NCBI GenBank assembly: GCA_963383645.1
Contig: OY726557.1
Span: forward strand, 157,607,099 to 157,671,098
Direction: 5' to 3'
Length of the DNA: 64,000 bases
Origin: Muscardinus avellanarius
Taxonomy: Eukaryota; Chordata; Mammalia; Rodentia; Gliridae
A program made the position numbers and the translations under genes. Shown in pieces: positions 12,614 to 25,682 of this stretch. Position 1 is the stretch's first letter; each line of letters opens with the position of its first letter. Below the pieces are notes generated by a model, which had not been told where the DNA came from, did not search any database, and saw nothing but the letters and a program-made list of their open reading frames with translations.

Positions 12614-15600
12614 GTAAGTTTATCAGTCATAAAATACATAAAGTATAGCTGAGTTTGCTAGCTCACTGTTGTAATCCTAGTACTTAGGAGTCTGAGATAG
12701 GAGGATCTGGGTTCACGGCCAGTCTCAGCTACTTAGTGAGGCCCTCTGCAACTGAGTGGGGCTCTGTTTCAAAAGAAAAGAATTGGCTGGGGGGATGTAG
12801 CTTGGAAGTAGAATGTCCCTAGGTTCAATCCCCAGAACCACACAAAAAATACATGTTATGATTAAAATTACCTTAATTATATCAAAGTATCTTCATTTTT
12901 AATATGAAAGTAAAAATGTTTTTTTTGCTCTTGATTTTCTTGTTATATGTGAGAAAAGCAGAGAGGATTTTTTTTAGCTTTCCTTAGAAATTTAAGTGTA
13001 TCTTCTTTTAAAGTTAGATATTCCAGGAACATTGGGACATACCTGTAATCACACTACTAAGGAGACTGAGACAGGAAGATTTTAAGTTCGAGGGTAGATT
13101 CAGCAATTTAGCAAAACTCAGCAACCTAGCAAGACTCCATTTTAAAAGGGCTGGGGGCTTGGCTCAGAGGTTGAATGCCCCTGGGTTCTAGTACTAAAAC
13201 AAAACCAAAAAACATTAGATAATATTCAAAGTTGAAAAGATGAAGCTTTAACAGTGTTTTATTTTGAATATAACTTTTCTGGATTAAGTGACTAAGAGTA
13301 ATAAAATTTAATATTAATTTGAATAAATTCAATTTGAAGAGTTTCAGTTTTTAAAAGGCCACTGTTTAATGGTGCATATAGGCTGTATTGATGTTAAGAA
13401 AGGATATTTTGAAATGAAAAAGTGAGTTTCCCTACTAAATCTCTAATATAATATATATTGTATTACTAGTAGTTTTTTTTTATTTTGTTCTAAGTCTTTA
13501 TTGGACAGGATGTCATAGAATCTCCAATATAGTTGTGTACCTTTGGTGAGGTAGGGGTTCAAGATGGTAAATGCAACAAAAAGGTTATAAATAACAAAGA
13601 CGATTACAAGCAATACAAGGTTTGTGCCTCTTTTGTTGGTCTATATCTCTGGAACATGACAATAATACACAGGACCCTCTTAGATTCCTAGATGCCTCTT
13701 AGATGTACTTGGGCTAAAAAAAGTTTAAGAACCACCAATTAAGGAGTTTTTCTCTGCTTCAAAGAGTTATTAATATACAGACTGAATATAGTTATCATAT
13801 ATGCTGGTTCACTCACTGTTCATTACATAGATATCACTTATCTTAAAGTATCAAGATTATTCCTGGATTCTTATGAAATTAGTCAACCAACAGTTATAGA
13901 GTGCCTGTTATTTGCTAGACATTGTCTCAAAACAAGATACTAGAATAACTGAAATAATACCAGATCGTTGCTGGAGTCAGCAGTTCTTTTATCTCCATCT
14001 TACTTTTTTAATGACCTTCTCATTGAATGAAAATCCAGAGCTCAGTAGCAACCGCTGATCTCGGTAGTGATGGGAGCTGGAGATGCTGCTGTGTGTATGC
14101 CTGTTTTCCCCATAGAGCTCAGGAGCTGCTTTTAGTGGAGTGATTTCCTAACATACAGAAAAGACTTTCTAAAACACATTTTCATAGTATATATTTGAAG
14201 CTAATCTCCTTTTCAAGATCTTTTGTATCACGCAAATCTATTAATGTATCTTAGGCATTCAGTTAGATATTAAAATATTCTACTGGGAAAGCAAATCAAA
14301 AACAAATAACAGAGCCGAGTGTGGTGGCACACACTTGTAATCCCATCTGAGGATTTAGGAAGCTTGTAATTTAGAAGGCTGAGAAAAGAAGATCGCAGTG
14401 TGAGGACAGCCTCAACTACTTAGTGAGGTCCTCTGCAACTCAGTGAGACCCTGTTTTAAAAATAAAGAATTAAATATAGGGCTGGGGTATGTAACTCGGA
14501 GGTAGAATACCCCTGAGTTCCATCTCCAGTACCACAAAAAAATAATGATAAAAAATAAAACTTTATCCCTAGTTATATTTGTTTCATCAGAATTCTATTA
14601 TATTTTTAGTTTTCATTTTGGTCTCTGCAGTTGACAGATGGGGAAAAGTGGGCAACTGAAAGTTAACTTGGAGTTTCCCTAATGCACATGATATACATTC
14701 AAAGACATATCAGTTATTAAACAGAACATAAGAAGGAGGGAAGGGGGAAGAAATGGTGTAGGAATTGTGAAAGGGATAAATGAGTGATGCGTGCATGTAT
14801 GCCTCTACCATCTCATCCCTAATTAAGATGTTTGATTATTATAATGCACCAATAAAAAATGAAAGTTCACTTGGATTCATAATGAGCTAAAGTGAAATTG
14901 CCTCTCTTTTACATAACTAAGATTAACATCTCTTCACAATTTACACTTTTTAAATATATTTTCTTTGAGCTTAAATTTCCCTTAGTCAGTAGTGCCATTG
15001 TATACTTTGTACTTATTTTTCAGGAAAAAAACTGTGAAGCCAACTCTGAAGAGTAAACAGAATTTCTTTTTTTTTTTTTTAATTTTATTTTATTGGTGCA
15101 CTGTATTCATACATCATAGTGGGATACAAACTTTTGTAGACATACATGCACACATCACCCAGTCAGCCCCCACCCGATCCCCACCCCATTCCCTCCCCAT
15201 CCCTCCTTCCCATGCTTGGCTTAGTGGTTGACATCTAGTATTATAGCAATTTATCCAAAATTAAAAATGTTAATCTCACATAACAGTTTCATTTGTCTGA
15301 TACCAAGCTTTTGATAACTTAAAGATAACATTTCAATATTTCTTTTTGCTTTCTTTCTTACCAGAGAATATTTTTTTTCTATTTTTTAGGTGAAACTATC
15401 ATATATTCATATATTTATTTTTCAGAAAAAAATCTATCCTAATATGGAATATGAATTCTATTTACCCAAAACGATCTTGAAAAAGAACAAAGCTAGAAGA
15501 TATATATTTTCTGATTTCAAACCATATAAAGCTACAATAATTGAAACAGTGTAATACTGTTCTAAAGGCAGATATATAAACCATTGGAGTTAAATACAAG

Positions 15601-18600
15601 CCTAGAGCTAAATTCTTCCCTATATAGTCAAGTTATTTTTGACAAGGTTTCCACGAACATTTGGTGGTGGAAATAATAATCTTTTAACTAAATATTGTTG
15701 AAACATAATAATTACATGGAAAAGAATAAAGTTGGACCCTTACCTAATCCCACATACAAGTATTAACTCAAAATAGATAAAAGACCTAAATATAAATCTT
15801 AAGACTATAAACTTTTAGAAGAAAATCTGGGTCATAAAACCTCACAACATTGAAATTGGCAGTGATTTCTTGGTTATGATTTCAATGGCACAGGCAACAG
15901 AAGAATATACAAACTCCCTAAAAAATAAAAAAAAATATTGTATATCCAAAGACAATGTAAACAGAGTTAAAAGTTACTAATAGAATTGGATAAAATATTT
16001 CCAAATGCTATATCTGAAGGTATATTAATATTCCAACTAGAAATCCTAAAAATTAACAACAATAAAGGCAAACAATATCATTTAGAGATAGGTAAAAGAC
16101 TAACATAAGTAATGAATCTCCACAGATAACCAATCTTAGTTGACTGTTGGATGGAAACTCTTATTTCTCTGGTTCTGGTGTGTGTTACCTATTTCTTCTT
16201 TGTAGTTAATCTCTTTGAGTATTTTCTCTAGTGCTGGTTTTGAAGACATAAATTCCTTCAGTTTCTGTTTGTCATGGAAGCTTCTTATTTCTCCATCTAA
16301 TTTGATAGAAAGTTTTGCTGGGTAGGAAATTTTTGGCTGGAAGTTGTTTTCTTTCAGAGTTGGGAATATGTTACTCCAAGCCCTTCTGGCTCTCATGACT
16401 TGGTTTGGGAAGTCTGGAGTGATTCTAATTGGTTTGCCTCTGAATGTCACTTGGCCCCGATTCTCTGCTTGGCTTCCACATTGGTCATTTTGACAATTAT
16501 GTGGCGTGGGGATCCTCTTCTCCGATCCTGTCTAAAGGGAGTTCTATAAGTTTCCTGGATCTGTGTATCAACCTCTTGCTCTATATTTGGAAAATTTTCT
16601 GCTATTACTTCTTTGAAGAGATTGTTGATCCCTTTGGTTTCACTTTCTTTTCCCTCCTCTATTCCAATTATTCTTAGGTTAGCTCTCTTAAGATGGGCCC
16701 ATATTTCTTCCATGTCAGATTCCTGCTGTTGGATATTTTTTTCTAGATTAGAAACTATGCGTTCATTTTTGGATTGCTCATCTTCTAAGAGCGAGATTCT
16801 GTTCTCCATGTGTTCTAATCGGTTGTTTGTGCTTTGAATTGAGGCCTTTACTTCATTAATTGCATCCTTTATCTCTTTTTGGCTCTCTCTGAGTTCTTTT
16901 CGAAGCACCTCTATTATTTCTACAGTTATTTTCCTGATTTGATCTTCTAGAAATCTCTGATTTTCTGTTTTATCGGGTTCTGATGTTGTGGGGTTGTGCT
17001 CATTCATTACTCCAGTGTTATTCCTCTTTCCCATGATTTCGGAGGTTTGTGCCTTCTCTGGGTTCTTCCCTTAGGTCACTATGGCTTCACTTAAGGTGCT
17101 CTGGATCTCGAGTCTGTATTATCTCAGACCCCACTACTCCTTTACTGGGTTGTATCACAGAGTCTCCGACCCAGGGAGTCGATAGAGGCTGCTTTAAACT
17201 ATGGGGGGTGCCAGGTTGCACGTTCTCCTATGGTGTGATATCTCTGCCACCACCACTCCCTCACTGGGTCAAGTCCCAGGAGGTACAGTACTGGGATTTC
17301 TCCTCTGTGGCCCGCAATTTGACTCACTGTTCTTGAGTACGCAGATGTAGCTGTACTGGACTCGGTGAATTCACTGCTGCTGCCGCCGCCGGTGGCAATA
17401 TGGCGCCTCTGCCACGCCCTCGGCCGTGAGGCTGGCGTATTTTTTCTTCTCTGGTTTTGATTTCCACGCTGAATCCCTGCAGCGTGTGCTGAGCTCGGCC
17501 ACTGGGAGCTTTAGACGCTCTCTGCGTGGAGAAATCCCGCCTGGCTGTTCCGCAGTGGCTCACCTCGGCTTGCTGTAGCCGTCCGTTGAGTTCGCCGCTG
17601 CCGCCGGCAGTATGGCGCTGCTGCCGCGTCCTCGGGCGCGTGTGTCTCCTCTGTGGCCCTGAGCTCTGTTCTCAGTCCGCTTTCTCTCTGGAGCCTGGTG
17701 GGTTTTTTTGTTTTTCTGGTGATGGTGTTTTCTGGCTATGAAAGGCGCTGGTTTTGTGGTAATGGAGATTGGTTGTTAGCGGGGCTCTTAAGCCCCGCTT
17801 TTCTCGGTCGCCATCTTCCCGGAAGTCCCCAGAATTTCTTAATAAGAGTATAGACCTTTGCAAAGATTATTACTTTGGACTTTAGGAGATCTAAATTCTA
17901 AACCAGACTTTGCTATTAATTACATTCATAAGCTATAATTTAATATAGAATTTGTTTTTTATATATAAGAAGGAAATTAATCTTAAATATAGAATTATAA
18001 TTCTAAAATACAAATGTATAATGAATCAGTACAAGAATTTTGCACTGGATATTCATAAGTTCCCACAAAGTTGGGTCCTTCTACAAGGTGTTAATAAGCT
18101 CTTAACACTTTCAGAGCCAATTGATTCTTGATATGATGCCAAAACTGTTGTTGCATATAAAACTATATATAAATAATCTATTTTTGAGAAAACTCTTTTG
18201 ATTATAGGAGAAAGGATGACAATACTACTAATTTACCATGTTTTTAGTAATTAATATGATAGGCTCAAATTAGGAATGACAGTATTCCAGTGTCCTTATT
18301 AATTTTTCAGTTAACACTTTCCTTCAGATTATCATATGCTCCCTTGTTCCCTAAAACGACCTCAGAAAGTTCTTTAAATATTGAATAACAAAATCAAGCA
18401 AGGATGAAACTGAAAATAATTGTTTAAAAATAATGTGATTAATTATCTTCACAACTGATGAAATCAAATTGCAAATGTATGTAGTCAAATGCTGCCTCTT
18501 CTTTCCTCATTACAAATTGGTTTGACAGAGGCCAGGGGAGTGGGCTCTGTGAATCTGCCTAGCATGCCTGGCACAGCAGATGGAAGCTTCTTTTCTTCGG

Positions 18601-19087
18601 TTTTAAAACTGTGTTTAATGTTTGATGATTTAACATTTGTTGTTTAATAAATTGTGGCACCAGAGCCAAAAATGAATGGTACTTAAAAAAAATTGTTTCT
18701 AGTATGAGCAACTGCATAATTTGTGTCTGTTAATATCAAATGAATATTCATTTGCTTAAATAGTGGCAAAATTCTTATAAACCATGGGTGTGTTTACATC
18801 ACAACAGTTATTTTGCTTTGTGTTTCTTGGTTATAAGGTTGTCCAAGCAAACACAGTGGATGAACGTACAAACTTTCTTGTGGAAGAATACTCTACATCT
18901 GGGCGTCTGGACAACATCACACAGGTCATGAGTTTACACACTCAGTACCTGGAGTCTTTCTTGCGAAGCCAGTTTTACATGTTGCGCATGGATGGTCCCC
19001 TTCCTCTACCATATAGGCACTACATCGCAATAATGGTAGGTGATGTTTTCCTGTAACATCTTCTACTTATTCTTTTTCCCTTTGAAA

Positions 19088-19128
<41 letters not shown>

Positions 19129-22100
19129 GACATAATAATCAAAGAAGCCTATAGCCTTTTAACTACCAAGTCCAGTCTGTTGGATACATTTGGAGTGCTT
19201 TAAGCCATTTAAGGTACTGAATATTTCTCATTTAATTTTCAGTAAAATTATTTTCCATATTTAATCTTATTATTAAAGATGTTTGTAGGATCAAAGTAAT
19301 ATCCAACAAATTTTATCTTTGTTATTGATGTCATCTTTTGATTACTAATAAAACCACAAGTCATTTATGACTTTTTCTTAGTCATTTTATATATGAAGAT
19401 GATCACTAATTTGTAAATAAGAGAAAAATGTCAGCACGAATGGAAAATCTGGATAAGAGAAGAATTCTTGCATGAATTATAACACTTCTGAGTATTGTTC
19501 TTGTTACAGACTGATTAGTTATTGACAGGTGATAGGGATCAGGGAAAATAATTATAAATTAGGATGGTAAGCAGCAGGAATGAGAAATGTAAAAGAAATA
19601 GTGCTATATTTAGAGTGCTAATGAAAGAAAAGAAGGAGAACATGATTCAGCTGTATGTCTGGAGGAGTTGCTTAAATAGTGGCATAATTCATCAGCTGGG
19701 TTGATGGAGCCAGCATAACTAGTCAGGACTTAGCAGAAAAAGGTTTATCAAGTTTGGTTTAGTTATCTTTTTTGTATTTTCATTGCAGTTTTGAACAGCA
19801 AAAGACAACATTCTATGTTTTATTGAATGAGGAACTTGACTAAGACTATCATTTTAGCTTAAGGTTTGATATAAGGCTGATAGCAGATTTAAAATACTAC
19901 AAACTAAGAAAAACAAGATAGAATGCAAAGAATAAAACAATGCCCTAAGGGAAAGAGAAGTCCCAAGTCTGCTTTGCAGTTGTCAGCACCCATGCTGATT
20001 CTGACTGCATAGAAAGGAAAGGATCCCTGACCTCCAGTGTCATCTGAGAAGAATGACATGGTCAGATGTGACATATCACAGCTACTTTGTTGTTGTTTGA
20101 GATGGGTTCTCACTGTGTTGCCCAGGCTGGTCTTTAACTTCTGGGCTCAAGCAGTCCTTCCACCTCACCCTCCTGAATAGCTGGAGCTAACAGCATGTAC
20201 CACCTTGGTCATTTCACAGTTATAATAAAGGGGCTAAGAGAAGTACCCAGGTTAGCATGAATCAAGAGTTGTTAAAATACAAGTTAAAGAGATGTTACTA
20301 TGTTTTAAATAGAATAGAGTATATGCTTCTCATAATGAGATGGGTATGGGTATGTATTTCTTCACATAGCTAGAAAGTAGACTCTGGCTTAATCTATACC
20401 AACTTCTGTATGAAGAATAATTGGCTTCATGTGATAATTAATTGCTTTTATAAGTTCCTATCAGCTTCATGTATTGATTGAAGAATCTATTGGAGAAAAA
20501 TGATAGACATTGCCAAAGAAGGATTCCATAAGAAAAGAATTACTGTTAAAAATTATTAATTCCATCTAAGTAATTTGTTTACAAATACTAGAATGAGACT
20601 CTGTCATGATTACTTTATCAACAATTTCTTTTCTTTGTGTTTCAGGCTGCAGCAAGACATCAGTGTTCTTACTTAATAAACATGCACGTGGATGAATTTT
20701 TAAAGACCGGAGGTATTGCTGAGTGGTTGAATGGTTTGGAATATGTACCACAAAGACTGAAAAATCTTAATGAAATAAATAAGCTGCTAGCACATAGACC
20801 CTGGCTGATCACAAAAGATCACATTCAGGTACTGAGTGTTTTTCTGTTAAGAACAAGTTTACTAATGATTCTGAGCTAAATTTTTTAGTTAAGTATTTTC
20901 TTAAGACTTTAACACTTGCATATTAGGAACTTGAAATATAAAAATATTGTATTAATATGTGTAGAAAAGATAAATTTAGGAAGTTAGTGAGTTTACTTTA
21001 GGTGTGTCTTAGATACTTATTCTCTTTAAGCAGTCACTAATTAGCTTGTACTAGAGCTTTGGTGAGCAACTATGAGAAAAGGTGATTTCTGTTTTCAAGT
21101 AGTAGGCAAAACAAAGAATCTACACCAACATGATAGTAATCATGGGTTCTAGTCTCCACTTTGTTGCTGAAAAGTTTGTGCTCCATAGTAATTTCTATAT
21201 GTTTCAGTTCTTGCCCTCTGTAAAATGAGAGGGTCTAGATTAAAAGAGTTCTAAATTCTAGTTCTAATGCTGCAACTTTAAGATTCACAAAAAATGATGT
21301 TGCAAAAGAATGATTTGCCAGCTGGTGCGTGAATGTTTAAATGCCTCTAGATACTAGAGCTTAGATGTGAAATAGCATTGTTATAAGTGACTGAGAACAC
21401 TTGAATTTCACAAGGAACTTCCATCAGAGGCCTACAGGGTGAGGTCATTATACAATATGTTATTTGGCACATAGTAACTATTCAATAAATAGGAGCTATC
21501 ATCTAAATTATTATCATTAGAAGCCTTAGTTATTTAAAATTCCCATTTCAAATACATAACAATGTTCTTTGTTCTTTATCCCATTAAACTTTATTTTTTA
21601 ATTTTGTGTATATGTGGTACTGGAGATTGAACCAAGGGACATTCTGCTTCCAAGCTATACCCTCAGCTCTATTTTTTATTCTTCATTCTTGAAACAAGGT
21701 CTCATTAAGTTGTAGAGTGCTTCATTAGGTAGCTGAAGCTGGCTGTGAACCCACGATCCTCCTGTCTCAGCCTCAAGTACTAGGATTACAAGTGTGCACC
21801 ACCACGCCCGGCTTAAACCACATTTTTGTATGTTATTTGCCCAGTTATTTAAATGTAGCATGTGCCAATCTATATGTCTTAATAACTTTGTGTCAGATAC
21901 TTCAGTGGGATAAGATGATAATGACTTTGCCCTTTGATGTGTTTGGAATCTAGGAGAGAAGAGGCAAGGGGTAATGACCGTGATCACAGCATAGTGGTGT
22001 TGGATATATGGTTTAAGAGACTAGGATCAGAACATTTGATCTAAGTCTTGAAAAATAAGTGTGAGTTTTTAAGTAGAGAAAAGAACTTTATAAAAAGCGT

Positions 22101-23924
22101 ATGCAGTGTTATGATATATGGGAAGACTAGATAACAGCTTCAAGTTATTTATGTAAACTGGAAGTTGGGAAATAGGAAGAATTGGTATCATATTGTATTA
22201 CCCAGTGAATACTGTATTACAGAATTTGTATTTTATCCTCAAAAAGTTATGGTCTCCCAAGTTATAGTATGGTACCTCATACTCCTGTATACATACTCAT
22301 GTCTTGTACACAAGACAATCCTTCAAAATATTAGATGTATGTATGTATATTGTTATATTTTTAGGTTTCTGTGTTTGTATATTTTATAAATATATGTTAA
22401 TTTAGAGATATTCCTCTTATATAAGGGGTTAGACCTCCCCCCTCAATTATTATTAGAAGTATATGATCAAAAGACATTGGAGATCACTATGATAGAGAAT
22501 TGAAAATAAAGGTTTATGTGCCAAGTTGTATTATAAACTTATTTAGTGATGCAGAAGATAAATTACATATGGTAACAGGCTAGAAGCAGGCCAGTGATAA
22601 TACTAAACCTTAGGGATGATTTTTTAAAGTCATGGTGAGATAAAGAGGAGGGAAGATACTATAGTAATTACATGAGAATAATATAAGGATGGAGAAAGGA
22701 AATATGGTAGGAGAGTGACTCTGAGATTTCCTCCTTTATGACATGAGCATTCAGGACCTGAGAAGATTATAATATGCACAAGGTGATGTCCAGTTACTGA
22801 AGGAAATACATATCAATAGCTCAAGATAAAGGGTTAGATTAGAAATAAAATCAGATAGTTACAGATAAGCAAAGGTCAAGGTGAAGGAATGAATAATTGT
22901 TCATCAAGAACTTGAGATACTATACAAAAAAAGAAGACTATGGAAAATAGGGCAAGCCCTCATTTTGAAGACAAGTAGTAATGGTGAAGGCTGGTTATAA
23001 AGGAGGTAGAGAAAGATCACTCTTAGGGTAGAAAAGTATACCCAAAAAGTGGAATTGCTGAAGAGCAAGGGAATTAATTTCAAGAAGGGAGAAAGTGGAC
23101 AAAATAAGCTCTACAGAGATCAAATAGGATAAGAACTAAAACAAAATAGTCAGATTTGGCCATTTGGAAGGTCATGTGTTACATTTGAAGCTACATTTGC
23201 TGGAAAGTTTGCTGGAAAAAGAAACCAGATTATAATGAATTTTAAAAGTGGAAACAAATGTGAGGTGTGAGAAATTACAAATGACAAGTAATGGAGTTTT
23301 TGTGTGTGCTGAATATTTTAAGGTTAATAATAATCCTGCAAAGACTGTTAATTCTACCAGTTCAGTACTTTCTACTAGATGTGTTCTTTGGCAGTGTTGT
23401 AAAAAACATAAAAACATTAGTACCTTTTGCCCTAAAAATTTTATTAAGAAATGTTTTAAAAATATGAAATAGCTGTTGCAAGAGGAAGCTATCAATTGTA
23501 GCAATTAAAAATATTAGAAGCAATTTGATTAACAGTTTGAGAGTAGAGAAGTAGCTATGTATATGCATTGATATATGATATAGGCCTATGCTTTAAAAAA
23601 TTATTATGACATTGTGCCCCCATGAAGAGTAAACATGTTAAAATATCAAATTTGAAAAGCAGAAAAATAGATGTGTATGGTTTTAACTACATAATCATGA
23701 TTATATGAAGCAAAAAGTAAGTTTTATCAGTGTGGTAGAATTTGACTAACTTTGTTCCTTTTCTTTTCCCTGACTTTTTGGTAGTATATTAAATTATATG
23801 TGCACATACAAATAGGTGTATATGTTGCTGAACAAAAGAGTAAAACAAAAGAAAGTAGTTCTATTTTGTTTTGTCCTTTTAGCACTGAAGCGAGCCAAAT
23901 GACAGTGGAAGAGAGGGAAAATAT

Positions 23925-23977
<53 letters not shown>

Positions 23978-25645
23978 GGCCCACACATGCAAGTCTGTGG
24001 AGAAGTGGGGAAGATTCCTGATGGGTTTATTGGTGAATTCACCCTTGGAGAAAATGGGGCTGAAAGAATTACTATTTTTAATGGCTTATGATCATTGAGC
24101 TACAGGATCAAGTAAAATAACATTTGGAAAAGAGCTTTGAAAAATTTTAAGTTCTTATTCAAATATGAAATAGAATCTACAGTTTCTATCATCTGCTACA
24201 GGGTCTTTATTGAAAGATATCTAAAAGCTGACTTGCTAATTGGATTTCCATATGATTTTTGTGGGATATAATTTCTAAATCATCTTAAAATGAATGGTTC
24301 TGCTAGAAAATCTTTATAATCCCTTCTAGCTTTAATGTTTTTGGATTCCTTGAAATATCTCATTAAAATAACATAATGTATGAAAGTGCTTTGGAAGAAG
24401 ATCCATCGTATAATAAGAAATTTGAAACAAGCCACAACATAATTATATGGTTGAATTTGATCATTTTAATGTAACATTGTTTGACCAAAGTCATATCTTG
24501 AACCTGTGAAACATTTTTGAGAGTTTTAAGTTATATTACTATAAAATGAGTATGTGAAATTTTCTAGCTTGTCCATACCTTTAAAATTGCTTTATAGCAT
24601 TCTATGATCTTCATATTTACTCTGGTTTGCTTTCTTATTTCAGAAACTTGTCAAAACTGGAGAAAATAATTGGTCTTTGCCTGAACTGGTACATGCTGTG
24701 GTCCTCCTGGCACATTATCATGCTTTGGCAAGCTTTGTTTTCGGTAGTGGCATCAATCCAGAGAGAAATCCAGAAATCTCCAATGGGTTCAGGCTAATAT
24801 CAGTCAACAATTTTTGTGTTTGTGATCTTGCTAATGACAACAACATAGAAAATGCATCTCTTACAGGCAGCAGCTTTGGGGTTAGTTCTCTAAACATTTC
24901 TGTTTGTTCTTACCATTTTAGGTTTAAATTTCTTAACGTTAAAGGTACCTAGAAAGAATTTGTTTTCTGACTAGAGAGAATGTTATATACTTGAATTTTT
25001 TTTTTTTTTTTTTTTTTTTTTGGTGGTACTGGGTCCTGGAGACCCTTCTACCTCTGGGCTTCACTCTCAGACCTATTTTATATTTTTATTTGGAAACAGG
25101 GTCTCTTAAGCCAGTAAGGCTGGCTTTGAACCAGCGCGATCCTCCTGTTTCTGTCTCCCAAGTACGGGCATTACAAGCGTGTGCCACCACACCCGGTGAA
25201 ATATTTTTACATAACTTTTATTGCTATAATAATTTAACTGCTGGTACCAGAAGTTCTTATTTATCCTAAAGAGGCTATTAAAGCAAATAGAGATTATTAA
25301 AAAAATAAAAAACTAACATTAATCCATTCTAGTGATCGATCATAGGCTTTTAATGTTAGGTACTGTACACAGCCAATTTTAAATATATCTGTGTTTATAA
25401 GATGCTGGAACAACTAATAGAAGATATATATTATGAGAAAAGAAAGAAAAAATTTAAGGCTACCTCATTTTTCAATAAATTATAATATATACCAAATGCT
25501 AGAATTCTAGATGTAAAAATATGTATATGTGTATATATATGCATATATATATAAACGCTTTGTGTTTATAACTGAAGCAAAATCATCATACTTTTGAAAA
25601 TGTTTGAATCTGTCATATGAGTGTTTTGGGAGTTACTAAAAACTC

Positions 25646-25682
<37 letters not shown>

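Larger units (their letters stand above)
16125..17830 (-). mobile_element. L1 5' half: 5' UTR and ORF1, antisense to SESN3
   Basis: Read on the - strand, the element begins near 17830 with ggggacttccgggaagatgg, carrying a YY1-type AAGATGGC core (17810-17817). A CpG-rich 5' UTR of about 800 bp follows, then ORF1 from 17034. ORF2 and the 3' end are absent beyond about 16125. Confidence 0.8.
12614..18837 (+). other. SESN3: SESN3 intron 2
   Basis: 6.2 kb. Four SINEs, two short L1 3' ends, an old + strand L1 ORF2 piece and a - strand L1 5' half fill most of it. 17840-18780 is unassigned AT-rich DNA just before exon 3. Confidence 0.9.

Noticed and set aside
17049..17853. Several + strand open frames near 17-17.9 kb
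   Set aside because: Shadows in the CpG-rich 5' UTR of the antisense L1.
23926..23974. CRISPR-like regular repeat
   Set aside because: Plain CA dinucleotide array in a mammalian intron, with no spacers.
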